Shown: positions 44,457-54,268, counted from the stretch's first letter. The stretch: 64,000 nt of DNA from Haloarcula taiwanensis (GCA_002844335.1 CP019154.1:124001-188000); one strand, 5' to 3'. A program made the numbers and translations. The notes: generated by a model not told the origin, from the sequence alone.

Positions 44457-44594
44457 TTACGTCTGGTCCGCTTCCGGGTTGTTCGTCCGCCGATAGGAGC
44501 CGACCATCTTCCACAGCGTGTCGTTGAAGTCGTCGTTGTTGGCCTCGCTCTCGATCTGCCGGTACAGGTTTTCCGAGACTTCGATACGGGGCAT
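44457..44594 (-). CDS. DUF7557-like small protein (possible antitoxin-type fold)
   Basis: 45 residues from ATG 44594: MPRIEVSENLYRQIESE at the start, then NDTLWKMVGSYR. It has the look of a ribbon-helix-helix N-terminus such as small DNA-binding antitoxins, and I recall it as DUF7557. No toxin gene sits beside it. A TATA-like ATTTATTTA stretch lies 16-24 nt upstream. Confidence 0.65.
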   Translation of the reverse strand: MPRIEVSENLYRQIESEANNDDFNDTLWKMVGSYRRTNNPEADQT

Positions 44595-44668
44595 CAAGCG
44601 TGTATAGAGAGCGGGAGTAAATAAATCTCCGCTGACACGGAATCGAGTAAAAGCTTCAACGCACCCCT

Positions 44669-44854
44669 CTAGGGGCCGTATAACCATTTGGCACCGAAAG
44701 AGACGAACCAGGCCATCCAGATGCAAAAGACGATCAGCCACGTCCCGTACTGGATCGTCGGGTCGGGAATCAGCACGTACGCCACGACAAGCAAAACGGC
44801 GATGCTTGCCGCGGCCGTGGCGTCCCAGCGGTCCAGTGCGGGCGGTTCGACCAT
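44669..44854 (-). CDS. small two-pass membrane protein
   Basis: 61 residues, with two hydrophobic segments: AASIAVLLVVAYVLI and YGTWLIVFCIWMAWFVSF, ending KWLYGP. It lies 6 nt downstream of the aldo/keto reductase on the same strand and may be co-transcribed. I do not know a function. Confidence 0.65.
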   Translation of the reverse strand: MVEPPALDRWDATAAASIAVLLVVAYVLIPDPTIQYGTWLIVFCIWMAWFVSFGAKWLYGP

Positions 44855-44860
44855 CGGAAC

Positions 44861-45700
44861 CTATTGCGAGATACCGTAGGTGTCGTTGTCCCAGTCGTAG
44901 ACACCGGTATCGTAGACTGCCTGCTCGCGTTCGATGGCATCGATGCGCTCGTGGTCGGCGGCGTCGAGGTCCCAGTCGAACAGGTCGCAGTTCTGGCGGA
45001 CGTGCTCGGGCGAGGAGGACTTCGGCAGGACGACCACCTCGTTCTCGACCGCCCACTTCAGGACAATCTGAGCCGGCGACCTGTCGTATTTCTCTGCCAG
45101 GTCCTGAATGACATCGTCCGCGAACACTTCCGTTCGACCCAGTGGCGCGGCGGCCTCAACGACAGTGTCGGTGTCGCGACAGAACTCGACCACCTGGTCC
45201 TGCGTGTTCCAGGGATGGTACTCGATCTGATTGACAGCGATAGGCACGTCGGCGACATGCTGGGCGGCCCCGAGCTGGTACGCGCTGAAGTTCGAGACGC
45301 CGACGTTGCGGATCTTCCCCTGATCGCGGAGTGTGGCCATCGCGTTCATCGTCTCCCGGATGGAGGTTGCGGGGTTGGGCCAGTGGACGAGATACAGGTC
45401 GAGGTAATCAGTCCCAAGTCGGTCCAGCGACGCCTCACAGGCCTCGATGACCGACTCGTAGTCGAGATGCTTTGGCAGCACTTTTGATGTGAGGAACACG
45501 TCCTCGCGGTCGTAGTCGGCGAGGGCCGCGCCGATTTCGCCCTCGTTCTCGTACCCTTCGGCCGTGTCCACGTGGCCGTAGCCCGCGTCGAGTCCGGCTC
45601 GAACGGACTGCTGAACGGTGTCGCCGTCGATGTCCCACGTCCCGACGCCGACCATCGGCAGTTCGTCGCCACTCGGGAGTGTCGCTGTTGGGGGTGTCAC
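44861..45700 (-). CDS. aldo/keto reductase (AKR5-type, 2,5-diketogluconate reductase-like)
   Basis: 279 residues from GTG 45700 (TPPTATLPSGDELP); a TTG at 45727 is possible but weaker. Catalytic tetrad: HVDTAEGYENEGEIG (Asp, Tyr), TSKVLP (Lys) and YLVHWPNP (His). NVGVSNFSAYQL and VVVLPKSSSPEHVRQN fit the cofactor site. It is closer to bacterial AKR5 enzymes than the larger AKR at 36387-37439. The substrate is unknown. Confidence 0.9.
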   Translation of the reverse strand: MTPPTATLPSGDELPMVGVGTWDIDGDTVQQSVRAGLDAGYGHVDTAEGYENEGEIGAALADYDREDVFLTSKVLPKHLDYESVIEACEASLDRLGTDYLDLYLVHWPNPATSIRETMNAMATLRDQGKIRNVGVSNFSAYQLGAAQHVADVPIAVNQIEYHPWNTQDQVVEFCRDTDTVVEAAAPLGRTEVFADDVIQDLAEKYDRSPAQIVLKWAVENEVVVLPKSSSPEHVRQNCDLFDWDLDAADHERIDAIEREQAVYDTGVYDWDNDTYGISQ

Positions 45701-45772
45701 AGTACGTGCCTCACCCGCGGCAGTCAAAACCGTTTCGCGCTCGCCGCATTACAGTACACACCCGGTCGCCTC

Positions 45773-46756
45773 TCACTCGGGACTGGCGACGTGGACCGGT
45801 TCGCCGGTGTCCGCGCTTCTGGCCAGCGCATCTATGGCGCGCATATTCCCCAGTGTTTCGGCCCGGTCGATGGGCGGTGTCTCCCCGCTCTCGATAGCGT
45901 CTGCGAACGCCTCGACCTGCAACTGGTAGTGGTCGACCGGATCGAACGTTTCGGTGACCTCGCGGCCGTCGACGCTGTAGGTCAGCGAGACGGACTGGTC
46001 GTGGTCCGGGCCGAAGCAGTTCGGCGCTTCGAGCCAGCCGTCGTCCGTTTCGACTCGGTAGTACTCCCGTCTCGGTCCGTCAAACCCACAGGAAATCGAG
46101 GCGACCCGCCCGTCGTCGTACGACAGGACGCCGCTGAGGTTCGTGTCCACGCCACTGTTCTGGGAGTCCCGGGCATGCGCAAACGCTTGGCTTGGCTCGC
46201 CGAGGAAGCCCCGGACCGCGCTGACGGCGTAACAGCCTACGTCCATCAGGCTCCCACCGGCCAGCTCCGGGTCCAGACGGATATCGTCGGGGTCTGTGAG
46301 CGAGAATTTGAACGATGCGTCGACGGTGTGTACCTCGCCCAGTTCGGTTTCGACGATTTCCCTGGCCCGCTGGGTCCGCGGGTGGAACTGATACATGAAC
46401 GCTTCCATCAGCGTGACGCCCTGCTCGGCACAGTAATCGAAGAGGTCCACTGCCTCAGCGGTGTCGACGGTCAGTGGCTTCTCACAGAGCACGTCGAGGC
46501 CGTGATCGGCGGCCCGCTGGCTCCACTTGGCGTGGAGCGCGTTCGGAAGCGGGTTGTACACCGCGTCGATGTCCGCCTCGGCGAACATCGTCTCGTAGTC
46601 GCCGAAGGCACTGTCGATACCGAGGTCGTCGGCTACCTCGCTGGCACGGTCTTGGGTTCTGGAGCTGATGGCCGCGACCGTGTGAGCAGACTTCTGGATA
46701 CCCGGAATCACGTCCTTGCGCGCGATTCCTGCCGTCGAAATAATTCCAAAGCGCAT
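45773..46756 (-). CDS. Gfo/Idh/MocA family oxidoreductase
   Basis: 327 residues from ATG 46756 (MRFGIISTAGIARK). N-terminal Rossmann domain, the signature CEKPLTV (with the catalytic Lys), MEAFMYQFHPRT and GGSLMDVGCYAV in the C-terminal substrate domain. It is similar in length to sugar dehydrogenases and to the trans-dihydrodiol/xylose dehydrogenase branch. The sugar substrate cannot be read from the sequence. Confidence 0.9.
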   Translation of the reverse strand: MRFGIISTAGIARKDVIPGIQKSAHTVAAISSRTQDRASEVADDLGIDSAFGDYETMFAEADIDAVYNPLPNALHAKWSQRAADHGLDVLCEKPLTVDTAEAVDLFDYCAEQGVTLMEAFMYQFHPRTQRAREIVETELGEVHTVDASFKFSLTDPDDIRLDPELAGGSLMDVGCYAVSAVRGFLGEPSQAFAHARDSQNSGVDTNLSGVLSYDDGRVASISCGFDGPRREYYRVETDDGWLEAPNCFGPDHDQSVSLTYSVDGREVTETFDPVDHYQLQVEAFADAIESGETPPIDRAETLGNMRAIDALARSADTGEPVHVASPE

Positions 46757-46786
46757 ACCGATACCCGGCTCCGCGGTGATAAACAA

Positions 46787-48079
46787 TTACCGACCTTTCG
46801 GCTCCGCCTCGACGCTGACGCCCTGTTCGGACACGGCGGCTAGTTCGTCCGTCGCCGACCCGCGTCTGTCCGGCACGAGTTCGGCGGCAACTTCGCGTGC
46901 GCGCTCGAAGTGTATCGTCGCGCTGTCACACGCGGTCTCGGACGCCGCTCTTTTTGACTCGCCAGCTTCCCCAAGCGCCTGTCGCCCCGCCTCACGATGT
47001 GCATCGACTAGTTTGACAGCGATGTCCGCGAGCGCCTGTCGGAGCGACGCCCGGTCGCCGTCGAAGCGACGGTCACGACCCCAGTCAAGTTCGTACGCCG
47101 TCCGGTAGCGGTCGAGAGCGTCTTCCCAGTGTCTCGCTCGCTCTGCTGGGTCTGTCGTGGCTCTGGCCGCGCTTGCAGCCACCTGCGCCGCGTCGACTGG
47201 GGCTGACCGGAGTTCGGTGTACTCCGCTTCGACCGCGTTTCGAGCATCCGTGATGGCTTCTGTGGGCGGCTCCGATGCCGTTACGGCCAGCGCTCGCTCG
47301 TACTCGACGCCGGCCTGTGCGTATGCATCTGCGGCCCGTTCGTACGACCGGTTCTCCCATGCGCGGCGGGCCGTGTCGCGGTACTCATCGCCCGCGCTGA
47401 CGTGGCGTCGGCGCTGGCAGGTGTTGATGCGTGCTTGCGCTGACTGGAGTCGTCCATCGACGGCCGCTCTCGCCCCCTCGCCCAGTGCTTCGACCCGCTT
47501 TCGCCCGTTGTCGAGCGCTTCCTGTGCGGCCGTGATATGCGTGGCTGCTGTCTCGAAATCTGTTGCTTCGAGTGCTGTCACAGCGGCCTCGACCTGGGAC
47601 TCTGCCCGATCAAGCTCGGTGAGCGTGCGCGTCCAGACCTGTGTGGCTTCGTCGATGAACGACCGAACTGGCGCTAGATCGCCCTTGCATTCGAACGCCC
47701 AGCGGTCTTCGTCGACGGTGACGATTTCGAGCGTCGACGTGCGGAGTCCCGACGAACAGTGCACGGCAACGATGCCTTCGTGGGGAAGCGAGATGGTCCG
47801 GTCGCGGTCGTCGTCGCCGACGACGAACAGGACTCGAACGGTCGTGGCGAGCAGATACGCGCGGTAGTCGCCGGCCGGCGTGAGCGACTCGCTGTTCCCC
47901 CGGGCAGCGACGACGCCGGACTGGTCGTTGTACGCGAGATAGCTCGGTGTCTCTGCCCGCTGTAGATACTGCTCCAGCGGCTGCTGCAGGCGGCGCTTGC
48001 GTCCGAACAGCCCGTCGGTGTTCGCCCGGTCGAATACCGCTGGTCGACCCGCGGAACGTACGTCGATAACAGTTTCCAC
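46787..48079 (-). CDS. large helical haloarchaeal protein with PH-like N-terminus
   Basis: 430 residues. The first 150 contain beta-rich sequence (LLATTVRVLFVVGDDDRD, HEGIVAVHCSSG, LEIVTVDEDRWAFECKG) like the bacterial PH or phage-type PH domains found in membrane-associated proteins. The rest is Ala/Glu-rich helix with TPR-like spacing (ATDFETAATHITAAQEAL; NRSYERAADAYAQAG). No catalytic motif. An adaptor or sensor role is plausible but not shown. Confidence 0.7.
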   Translation of the reverse strand: METVIDVRSAGRPAVFDRANTDGLFGRKRRLQQPLEQYLQRAETPSYLAYNDQSGVVAARGNSESLTPAGDYRAYLLATTVRVLFVVGDDDRDRTISLPHEGIVAVHCSSGLRTSTLEIVTVDEDRWAFECKGDLAPVRSFIDEATQVWTRTLTELDRAESQVEAAVTALEATDFETAATHITAAQEALDNGRKRVEALGEGARAAVDGRLQSAQARINTCQRRRHVSAGDEYRDTARRAWENRSYERAADAYAQAGVEYERALAVTASEPPTEAITDARNAVEAEYTELRSAPVDAAQVAASAARATTDPAERARHWEDALDRYRTAYELDWGRDRRFDGDRASLRQALADIAVKLVDAHREAGRQALGEAGESKRAASETACDSATIHFERAREVAAELVPDRRGSATDELAAVSEQGVSVEAEPKGR

Positions 48080-48188
48080 AGTTCACCCCTGTTCGTGACA
48101 GTATATTCAAATATATTGTCGTAGAAATAAATCCTTTGGCCGATAGCAGCGCTCAAACTGGTCGTTTCGACCCTCCCTTGCAACGCTC

Positions 48189-48476
48189 TCAGTACGGCTG
48201 GCTTCGGTCCGTCGGCTGGCGCTGCGGGCTTCCGCTGGTCAGGTCGGCGACGCACTGCCGGCAGAACTGGTAGTCCTGCTCGTTCCTCGCCCCGCAGTGG
48301 GGACAGTCGATGGATTCAGTGCTGTCGTCGGTGGCGCTGCCACGGCGCCCTTCGGCCTCGCCCTGCCCAGTCGCACCGGCTGGGTCACCCCGGTGCCGGT
48401 ACGCGTACAGCATGGTCAGGACGTGGAGCCCCACGAGAAGCGCGATTGCGCCGTAGAGCCACTCGCTCACCATCAT
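48189..48476 (-). CDS. membrane-anchored zinc-ribbon protein
   Basis: 95 residues. One N-terminal transmembrane helix (LYGAIALLVGLHVLTMLYA) is followed by a flexible linker and a zinc ribbon CPHCGARNEQDYQFCRQC. I recall the ribbon as DUF7577. It is on the same strand as the PH-like gene, 109 bp apart. The role is unknown; such ribbons often mediate protein contacts. Confidence 0.75.
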   Translation of the reverse strand: MMVSEWLYGAIALLVGLHVLTMLYAYRHRGDPAGATGQGEAEGRRGSATDDSTESIDCPHCGARNEQDYQFCRQCVADLTSGSPQRQPTDRSQPY

Positions 48477-48630
48477 ATGTGACGGTACGTGAACGTACTA
48501 CTTGAGGGTTGTGCCGAGTTACCAATGGTCGGCGATTTCGACGGGTCTGGCACTGTCTCCCGTACCGAGCAGGCATCGGAGGTGTCCTGTGGGCCAGCGT
48601 TCAAATAGGACCACGCAGCCAGGGGTACGC

Positions 48631-48660
48631 ATGCCCGTTGACACGCTCGGAGGTCCCTGA
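48631..48660 (+). promoter_or_regulatory. nine-codon leader ORF with internal Shine-Dalgarno
   Basis: ATG at 48631 opens a 9-codon frame (MPVDTLGGP) ending in TGA that shares its A with the ATG of the next gene. GGAGGT (48649-48654) lies inside it, 5 nt before that ATG. TTCAAATA (48600-48607) is centred 27 nt upstream of 48631, so the mRNA could begin at the leader's own ATG. Translation of the leader may control the downstream gene. Confidence 0.45.
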
Positions 48661-49097
48661 TGGGCCGTCGCACGCTCGTCGCTGTCGCTCGCCCCGACGG
48701 CCGCTACGACTGCCGCGTCGCACACTGGGGCGTCGACGCCGACCCCATCGCTCAGTCTCGACCGCTCGGGACTGGCCTGACAGCGTCGGCTGCCCTCAGT
48801 GCCATCGATGCCACCTACGAGCAGTTTGTCGTGCTCGACCGCTCGGTCCGGACCTACGCCGTCTGCTGGCTCGACCCGACACTGTCGGCTCCCGACGACA
48901 TCGTCCTCGCCCGCACTGCCGACCCTGAGTCGTTCCGGACGTGGTGGGTCGATCGGAAGGACAAGGCCTGTCGCGCCCTCGACAGCGAAGGCCGTGACCC
49001 GGCGACCGTTCGGCGTGCCCTGCTCGCGTCGCTCCGTGACCGTGCTTCGTCCGTCCACTGCCCCGACGACGCGTCCTTTTTACGCGGGGACCGCTAA
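48660..49097 (+). CDS. DUF6735 family protein
   Basis: 145 residues, starting MGRRTLVAVARPDGRYD, with HWGVDADPIAQSRPLG and TWWVDRKDKACRALDSEG in the centre. I recognise this as haloarchaeal DUF6735; there is no biochemical information. The ATG has a strong Shine-Dalgarno (48649-48654) 5 nt upstream. The next gene, nucS, starts 9 nt after its stop and is probably co-transcribed. Confidence 0.8.
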   Translation: MGRRTLVAVARPDGRYDCRVAHWGVDADPIAQSRPLGTGLTASAALSAIDATYEQFVVLDRSVRTYAVCWLDPTLSAPDDIVLARTADPESFRTWWVDRKDKACRALDSEGRDPATVRRALLASLRDRASSVHCPDDASFLRGDR

Positions 49098-49106
49098 CCG
49101 CCATCC

Positions 49107-49826
49107 GTGACCGCCGTCGAAACGCTGACGTACCCTGACCCCGCCGACGCGCTGGACCTCGCGTCGCGTGCCACTGACCGCGGCGCGCTAGTGACGCTTG
49201 TCGGCACCTGTGCGGTCGAGTACGAGGGGCGAGCGGCCAGTTCGCTGGGGCTTGGCGACCGCCACGTGATGCTCAAGCCCGACGGGGCCGCACTGGTCCA
49301 CACCGATGAGGGCCAACAGCCGGTGAACTGGCAGCCGCCGGGCTGTGAACACAGCATCAGCGTCGACGACGATTCGCTGGTCGTCCGCTCCACGCGGTCG
49401 ACCCCCGAGGAGTCGCTGGAGGTCGCGTTCGAGACAGTCGCCCACGCCGCCGCCTTCGACGTGACGGACTCCAAAGACCTCACACTCACCGGGACGGAAG
49501 CCGACCTGAAAGACCGCATCCTCGCCGAGCCGGCGCTGGTCGAGTCAGGGTTTACGCCGCTGGCGACCGAACGCGAGACCCCCGCCGGAGCGGTCGACGT
49601 TTACGGCGAGGACGCCGACGGTCGGACGACGATACTCGAACTCAAGCGCCGCCGCGTGGGTCCCGACGCTGTCGGCCAGCTTGGTCGGTACGTCGATGCT
49701 CTGGGACGCGACTTACACGCTGACACCGAGGTCCGGGGGATTCTTGTCGCACCGTCCGTGACGGATCGGGCTCGGCAGTTGCTTGCCGAGAACGGTCTGG
49801 AGTTCGTCTCGCTGGAGCCGCCGTAA
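49107..49826 (+). CDS. nucS: mismatch-specific endonuclease NucS/EndoMS
   Basis: 239 residues from GTG 49107. The N-terminal beta-rich dimerisation domain is followed by a RecB-like nuclease domain with ILELKRRRVG (Glu-x-Lys), preceded by AVDVYGED with the catalytic Asp, and a C-terminal VAPSVTDRARQLL region. NucS cuts both strands at mismatches and provides mismatch repair in actinobacteria and many archaea. It lies 1.1 kb from mutS in this window. Confidence 0.93.
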   Translation: MTAVETLTYPDPADALDLASRATDRGALVTLVGTCAVEYEGRAASSLGLGDRHVMLKPDGAALVHTDEGQQPVNWQPPGCEHSISVDDDSLVVRSTRSTPEESLEVAFETVAHAAAFDVTDSKDLTLTGTEADLKDRILAEPALVESGFTPLATERETPAGAVDVYGEDADGRTTILELKRRRVGPDAVGQLGRYVDALGRDLHADTEVRGILVAPSVTDRARQLLAENGLEFVSLEPP

Positions 49827-49841
49827 CGCCCGTGTCGGCTC

Positions 49842-50090
49842 CTAGTCCACGGTGACCGTTCCGTCGGTGTCGACGACCACGCGGTGGCCGCTGTAGTCGA
49901 ACGCGACGTGACCGGTAGTGTTCGAATCCGCGATACACGTCGTCAGTGCATCTGGATTGATACTGTCGGCCAGCGGCGGGAGCGTCTTGACCGGCCGTCT
50001 CTCCGCGGTCGCGACAGCGCGAACGACTGCCGTGACGATAGACTGGTCAGGGCCGTGAGCTTCGATAACGGTTGGTGATGTTCCAGACAC
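49842..50090 (-). CDS. stand-alone HalOD1 output-domain protein
   Basis: 82 residues making up a single HalOD1 domain: SIVTAVVRAVATAERRPVKTLPPLADSINPDAL compacted in the first half, then FDYSGHRVVVDTDGTVTVD. This domain is usually the output end of haloarchaeal receiver or PAS proteins. Here it stands alone, divergent from the HTH regulator at 50210. The target is unknown. Confidence 0.85.
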   Translation of the reverse strand: MSGTSPTVIEAHGPDQSIVTAVVRAVATAERRPVKTLPPLADSINPDALTTCIADSNTTGHVAFDYSGHRVVVDTDGTVTVD

Positions 50091-50209
50091 GGTTCTCTGC
50101 CCTCATGCTGGATTCACTCTGTAGTGTAAAGTTCAGTATGGCTAGTATAGTAAACGCCGAACCACGACCCATGCCAACATTCTTCACGACGTGCCGACTG
50201 CACTTATTC

Positions 50210-50926
50210 ATGTCCCAACAGCCTGGTAACGGCCGGGCGGTAACCCGTGTGGAATTTGCCCTGTCTGATGGCTCGTACCCCTTCGTATCCGTGTCTGCAG
50301 CCGAATCGTGTTCAGTGATTCTCGAGAAATGCCTGCCACAGACGGACGACACGTATGCGGAGTTTTTTTCGGTCGAAGACACGCCCCCTGAGCGGCTTGT
50401 TGAGCGAATCAGTGACGACACCCGTGGTAAGGCGCGGGTACTTGAGCGCACCGACGACGGCGGCCTCGTCGAGATCACCGTACAGGACAACTGTCCCGTT
50501 GTCTCGCTTGCGGACGCCGGGGCGGTACCACGGACCGCCCGGAGTGTCGACGGACAGGGGACTATCGTAGCCGATGTTCCAAGGCAGACCGAGACGGCTT
50601 CGGTTATCGAATCGTTCCTGACGGCCCATTCAGAGGCCGAACTCGCAGCGAAAAAGCAGCACGAGTCCATCGCCCCGCTGTTCGGGTTCCAGAACTACGC
50701 GTCCCACACCGAATCACTGACCGACCGCCAGCGGGAGGCTCTCGTGACGGCCCACGAAGCGGGGTACTACAGCTGGCCCCGCGAAGCGACAGCTGCGGAC
50801 CTCGCTTCGCTTCTCAATATTTCGGAGCCAACGCTTCACAAGCATCTGCGGGCTGCCGAACAGAAACTCGTCGCGACCATGTTCGCCTGCCCGCACGACG
50901 ACCTGGCTGCTGAGGGTGATAGCTGA
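50210..50926 (+). CDS. Bat-type HTH transcriptional regulator
   Basis: 238 residues from ATG 50210 (MSQQPGNGR); ATG 50171 is an alternative. The N-terminal 150 form a bacterioopsin-activator-like sensor region with VEFALSDGSYPFVSVSA. The C-terminal HTH-10 domain is canonical: LTDRQREALVTAHEAGYY, then PREATAADLASLLNIS and HLRAAEQKLV. Such proteins activate or repress haloarchaeal metabolic genes. It is divergent from the HalOD1 gene and convergent with mutS. Confidence 0.9.
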   Translation: MSQQPGNGRAVTRVEFALSDGSYPFVSVSAAESCSVILEKCLPQTDDTYAEFFSVEDTPPERLVERISDDTRGKARVLERTDDGGLVEITVQDNCPVVSLADAGAVPRTARSVDGQGTIVADVPRQTETASVIESFLTAHSEAELAAKKQHESIAPLFGFQNYASHTESLTDRQREALVTAHEAGYYSWPREATAADLASLLNISEPTLHKHLRAAEQKLVATMFACPHDDLAAEGDS

Positions 50927-50935
50927 CCGGCGCTG

Positions 50936-53764
50936 TCATTCGAGTCTGTCCTGCAAGTCCGCGAGCGCGTTCATCGCCTCTATCGGCGTCATCGTCGCGA
51001 CGTCCAGCGACGCTAACTGCTGTGCCACTGACTCTGGCAACTCGCCCTCGGCGGCTCCGTTCGCCCGAAGCATCCCTTGTCTGTGGTCGTCTGCTGGAGC
51101 CTCATCGGCCGCCGCCACCGCTGGTCCGTTCTCCGTCGCTCTAGTCGTCGCCGTGGGGGCGGAACCCGTATCGGAGTCACCCATCGTTTTGCCCTCGGAT
51201 TCTGCCCCACTCGACCCTTCGACGCCCGAATCGGTCGCTTCGGCCTCCGCCAGAAGGGCCCGTGACCGATCGACGACGGATTCGGGGACGCCGGCCATGC
51301 TCGCCACTTCGACGCCGTAGGAGGCCGCCGCGGGACCGGGCGCGAGTTCGTGGTCGAAGCGCACGTCGTCGTCCTTGCGGCTGGTCTCGAAGTGGCGGTT
51401 GGTCGCGCCGGGCAGCGCCGCGGCGACGGCCGTCAGGTCGTGGTGGTGGGTCGCAAACAGCGTGTACGCGCCCACCTCGTCGTGGAGATGCTCGGTGACG
51501 GCGCGGGCGATAGCCAGCCCGTCGGCCGTCGACGTGCCGCGGCCGACCTCGTCCAGCAGGACCAGCGAGTCTCCGGTCGCCGCGTCCAGAATCGTCGCCA
51601 GTTCGGTCATCTCTATCATGAACGTCGAGCGGCCGCCGGCGATGTCGTCGCTGGCCCCGACGCGGGTGAACACCCGGTCGAGAATCGGGAGGTCCGCCGC
51701 CTTCGCGGGGACGAAACTCCCCGCCTGCGCGAGCAGGCATATCAGCGCGACCTGGCGCATGTACGTCGACTTCCCGCTCATGTTCGGTCCCGTGACGACC
51801 GCGAGGAAGGGCTGTCTGTCGTCCGCGGCGTCGCCGTCGCCGCTCCCGTCCGTTTTGTCCCCGACCGGCCCGCCGCCCAGCCCCGTGTCGTTGGGGACGA
51901 AGGCGTCTTCGGTGCGTTCGACGACCGGGTGGCGGCCGGCGGTGATGTCGATACCGTCGCTTCCGACGGTGGGCCGGCAGTAGTCGTACTGCGCCGCGAC
52001 CTCGGCAAAAGAGACCAGCACGTCGAGGCGAGCCAGCCGCTCGGCCAGGGCTTGCACGCGCTCGGCCCCGTCGGCCACCTCGTCCCGGACCGCACAGAAC
52101 AGGTCGTACTCCAGGTCGTCGGCCGCGCTCTCGGCTCGCAGAATCTCCTCTTCGCGCTCCTTGAGTTCCGGCGTGTAGTAGCGCTCGCTGTTTTTCAGCG
52201 TTTGACGGCGCTGGTAGTCCTCGGGGACGGAATCGAGATTGGCGTTGGTCACCTCGATGTAGTAGCCGTGGACAGAGTTGTGGCCGACCTTCAGCGAGTC
52301 GATGCCGGTGCGCTCGCGCTCGCTCGCTTCCAGTTCGTCTATCCACTCTTTGCCGGACTGCTCGGTCGAACGCAGTCGGTCCAGTTCATCGTCGTAGCCC
52401 TCGCGGATGACGCCGCCTTCGGTCACCTGCTGTGGCGGGTCCGGGCGAATGGCCGCCTCGATTTCTTCGCGGGTTTCAGTTAGCGGGTCCAGCGTCGCGT
52501 GCAGGTCCGCGAGCAGGCGGGCATCGGCGTCGGCCAGCTCCTCTCGGACCTCGGGCACGACAGATAGCGTGGCGGCCAGCGACCGGAGGTCACGGGCGTT
52601 CGCCCGACCCCGAGAGACGCGAGAAATGAGCCGTTCGAGGTCGTACACGTCCGCGAGCAGGTCAGACAGGGCTTCTCTGGTCACGGGGTCGCGCTGAAGT
52701 TCTGCGACCGCGCCGTGGCGGGCTTCGATGCGCTCGGCGTCGAGCAGCGGGCGGCGGAGCCAGTCGGTCAGCTTCCGCCGGCCCAGCGCACACGCCGTCT
52801 CGTCGACCGTGTCAACGAGCGTGCGGTTCTCGTGGCCCCGCACCGACCGCCGCTCGAACAGTTCGAGGCTCTCGACGGCGACGGCGTCGAGCAGCATGTA
52901 CTCCCGCGGGTCGTACCGCGTGAGGTGATTGAGGTAATCGAGCGTGCCGGCGGGGTCCACGTCGGGGTCGACCGGTTCGCCGTCGGGGCCGACCGCGCCC
53001 GCGCTGCCGCGGGTGTACTCCGCGTAGGCCAGCAGGCCGCCGCAGGCCCGAATCTCCGCGTCGCCGGCGAGCAGGCGCTCCGGCGGGCCGAAGTACTGGG
53101 ACACGCGGTCCTCGGCGCGCTCCCGGGCGAAGGCGTCCGCGTCGTAGCGCGTCACCAGACAGGCCGGGCCGAAGACGGCGTCCCGGTCCACGTCGACATC
53201 CGGCCCGACGATTGCCTCGGCGGGGCCGAACCGGCTGAGTTCGTCGGCGACGGCGGCCTCCGAGCCGACGCTCGTGGCGTAGCAGTCGCCGGTCGACACG
53301 TCCAGCAGCGCCAGCCCGTACCGTTCGCCTTCGGTCAAAGCAGCGACGTAGTTGTTGTCCGCGCCGCCGAGCAGTTCGCTCTCGGTGAGCGTCCCCGGCG
53401 TGACGATGCGGGTGACCGCCCGCTTGACCACGCCGCTGACCTCGTCGGGGTCCTCGACCTGGTCGGCGATAGCGACCCGGTAGCCAGCGTCCAGCAGCGT
53501 CTCGACGTAGGACTCGGCGTTGTCGATGGGGATACCGGCCATCGGGTACTCGCCGGTCGAGTCCTCGCGCTGGGTCAGCGTAATCTCACACAGTCGGGCG
53601 ACCCGTTTCGCGGCCGCACAGAAGGCCTCGTAGAAGTCCCCGACCTGAAAGAGGACCAGGGCGTCGTCGTACTGGCGGCACAGCTCGTAGTACTGTGCCA
53701 TCATCGGCGTCAGGTCCCCCTCGAGCTCGGCCATCTGCTCGGGCGGGCCAAGCGCAGCGTCCAT
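50936..53764 (-). CDS. mutS: DNA mismatch repair protein MutS (MutS1)
   Basis: 942 residues from ATG 53764 ([10 protein letters not shown]). The mismatch-binding Phe-x-Glu is present (DFYEAF, about 43-48). Connector, lever and clamp domains follow, then Walker [21 protein letters not shown] and THHHDL. A long Ala/Glu/Asp-rich spacer (about 830-905) precedes a final helical motif. The usual mutL partner is not adjacent in this window. It faces the Bat-type regulator tail to tail. Confidence 0.95.
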   Translation of the reverse strand: MDAALGPPEQMAELEGDLTPMMAQYYELCRQYDDALVLFQVGDFYEAFCAAAKRVARLCEITLTQREDSTGEYPMAGIPIDNAESYVETLLDAGYRVAIADQVEDPDEVSGVVKRAVTRIVTPGTLTESELLGGADNNYVAALTEGERYGLALLDVSTGDCYATSVGSEAAVADELSRFGPAEAIVGPDVDVDRDAVFGPACLVTRYDADAFARERAEDRVSQYFGPPERLLAGDAEIRACGGLLAYAEYTRGSAGAVGPDGEPVDPDVDPAGTLDYLNHLTRYDPREYMLLDAVAVESLELFERRSVRGHENRTLVDTVDETACALGRRKLTDWLRRPLLDAERIEARHGAVAELQRDPVTREALSDLLADVYDLERLISRVSRGRANARDLRSLAATLSVVPEVREELADADARLLADLHATLDPLTETREEIEAAIRPDPPQQVTEGGVIREGYDDELDRLRSTEQSGKEWIDELEASERERTGIDSLKVGHNSVHGYYIEVTNANLDSVPEDYQRRQTLKNSERYYTPELKEREEEILRAESAADDLEYDLFCAVRDEVADGAERVQALAERLARLDVLVSFAEVAAQYDYCRPTVGSDGIDITAGRHPVVERTEDAFVPNDTGLGGGPVGDKTDGSGDGDAADDRQPFLAVVTGPNMSGKSTYMRQVALICLLAQAGSFVPAKAADLPILDRVFTRVGASDDIAGGRSTFMIEMTELATILDAATGDSLVLLDEVGRGTSTADGLAIARAVTEHLHDEVGAYTLFATHHHDLTAVAAALPGATNRHFETSRKDDDVRFDHELAPGPAAASYGVEVASMAGVPESVVDRSRALLAEAEATDSGVEGSSGAESEGKTMGDSDTGSAPTATTRATENGPAVAAADEAPADDHRQGMLRANGAAEGELPESVAQQLASLDVATMTPIEAMNALADLQDRLE

Positions 53765-53878
53765 ACCCGGTGGCAACAGCCGACTCCCCATAGGCGCTCC
53801 GCTCTCCGCCGTAGCGTGACCGCTAGGTATCGCCGACCCGGCCTCTGATTTTTATACCGCCCGAGAGACGTAGGCTGT

Positions 53879-54268
53879 ATGTCACGTCGCGCCAACTACG
53901 CGCTCTGTCAGTTCCAGCAACACCTCGGCCCGTCGGCGGACTCGCTCGACGTTCCGTGGGCCGAGTACAGCGGTGATTCGACCGACCCGGTTTCCGTCGA
54001 CATCCCCACCTCGTCACCAGCAGACCCGTACGTGCAGATGCAGGTCTACGACGTCGAGGACTTCGACCACGAAATCGTGGTCAACGGGGACCCGCTGTCG
54101 GGGTTCGACATCGCGCCGGGCGAGGGGTGGCAGCTCTGGATGGACACGATTGCGCCCGAGCGACTGCACCGCGGCGAGAACACGATTCAGTTCCGACGGG
54201 ACACTGACTCGAAGGACGCATTCGTCGTCGGGTCGGTCACGGTCCACTGGACGGAACCCGTCGAGTGA
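53879..54268 (+). CDS. conserved haloarchaeal protein (DUF7383-like)
   Basis: 129 residues, predicted beta-sandwich: YALCQFQQHLGPSADS, VQMQVYDVEDFDHEIVVNG, GFDIAPGEGWQLWMD and FVVGSVTVHWTE. I recall similar proteins under DUF7383. No signal peptide. A TTTTTATA box lies about 30 nt upstream of the ATG, consistent with a leaderless message. Function unknown. Confidence 0.75.
   Translation: MSRRANYALCQFQQHLGPSADSLDVPWAEYSGDSTDPVSVDIPTSSPADPYVQMQVYDVEDFDHEIVVNGDPLSGFDIAPGEGWQLWMDTIAPERLHRGENTIQFRRDTDSKDAFVVGSVTVHWTEPVE

Noticed and set aside
44457-44594. Toxin-antitoxin module
   Set aside because: The 45-residue protein has an antitoxin-like look, but neither neighbour resembles a toxin: one is an amidotransferase and the other a two-pass membrane protein.
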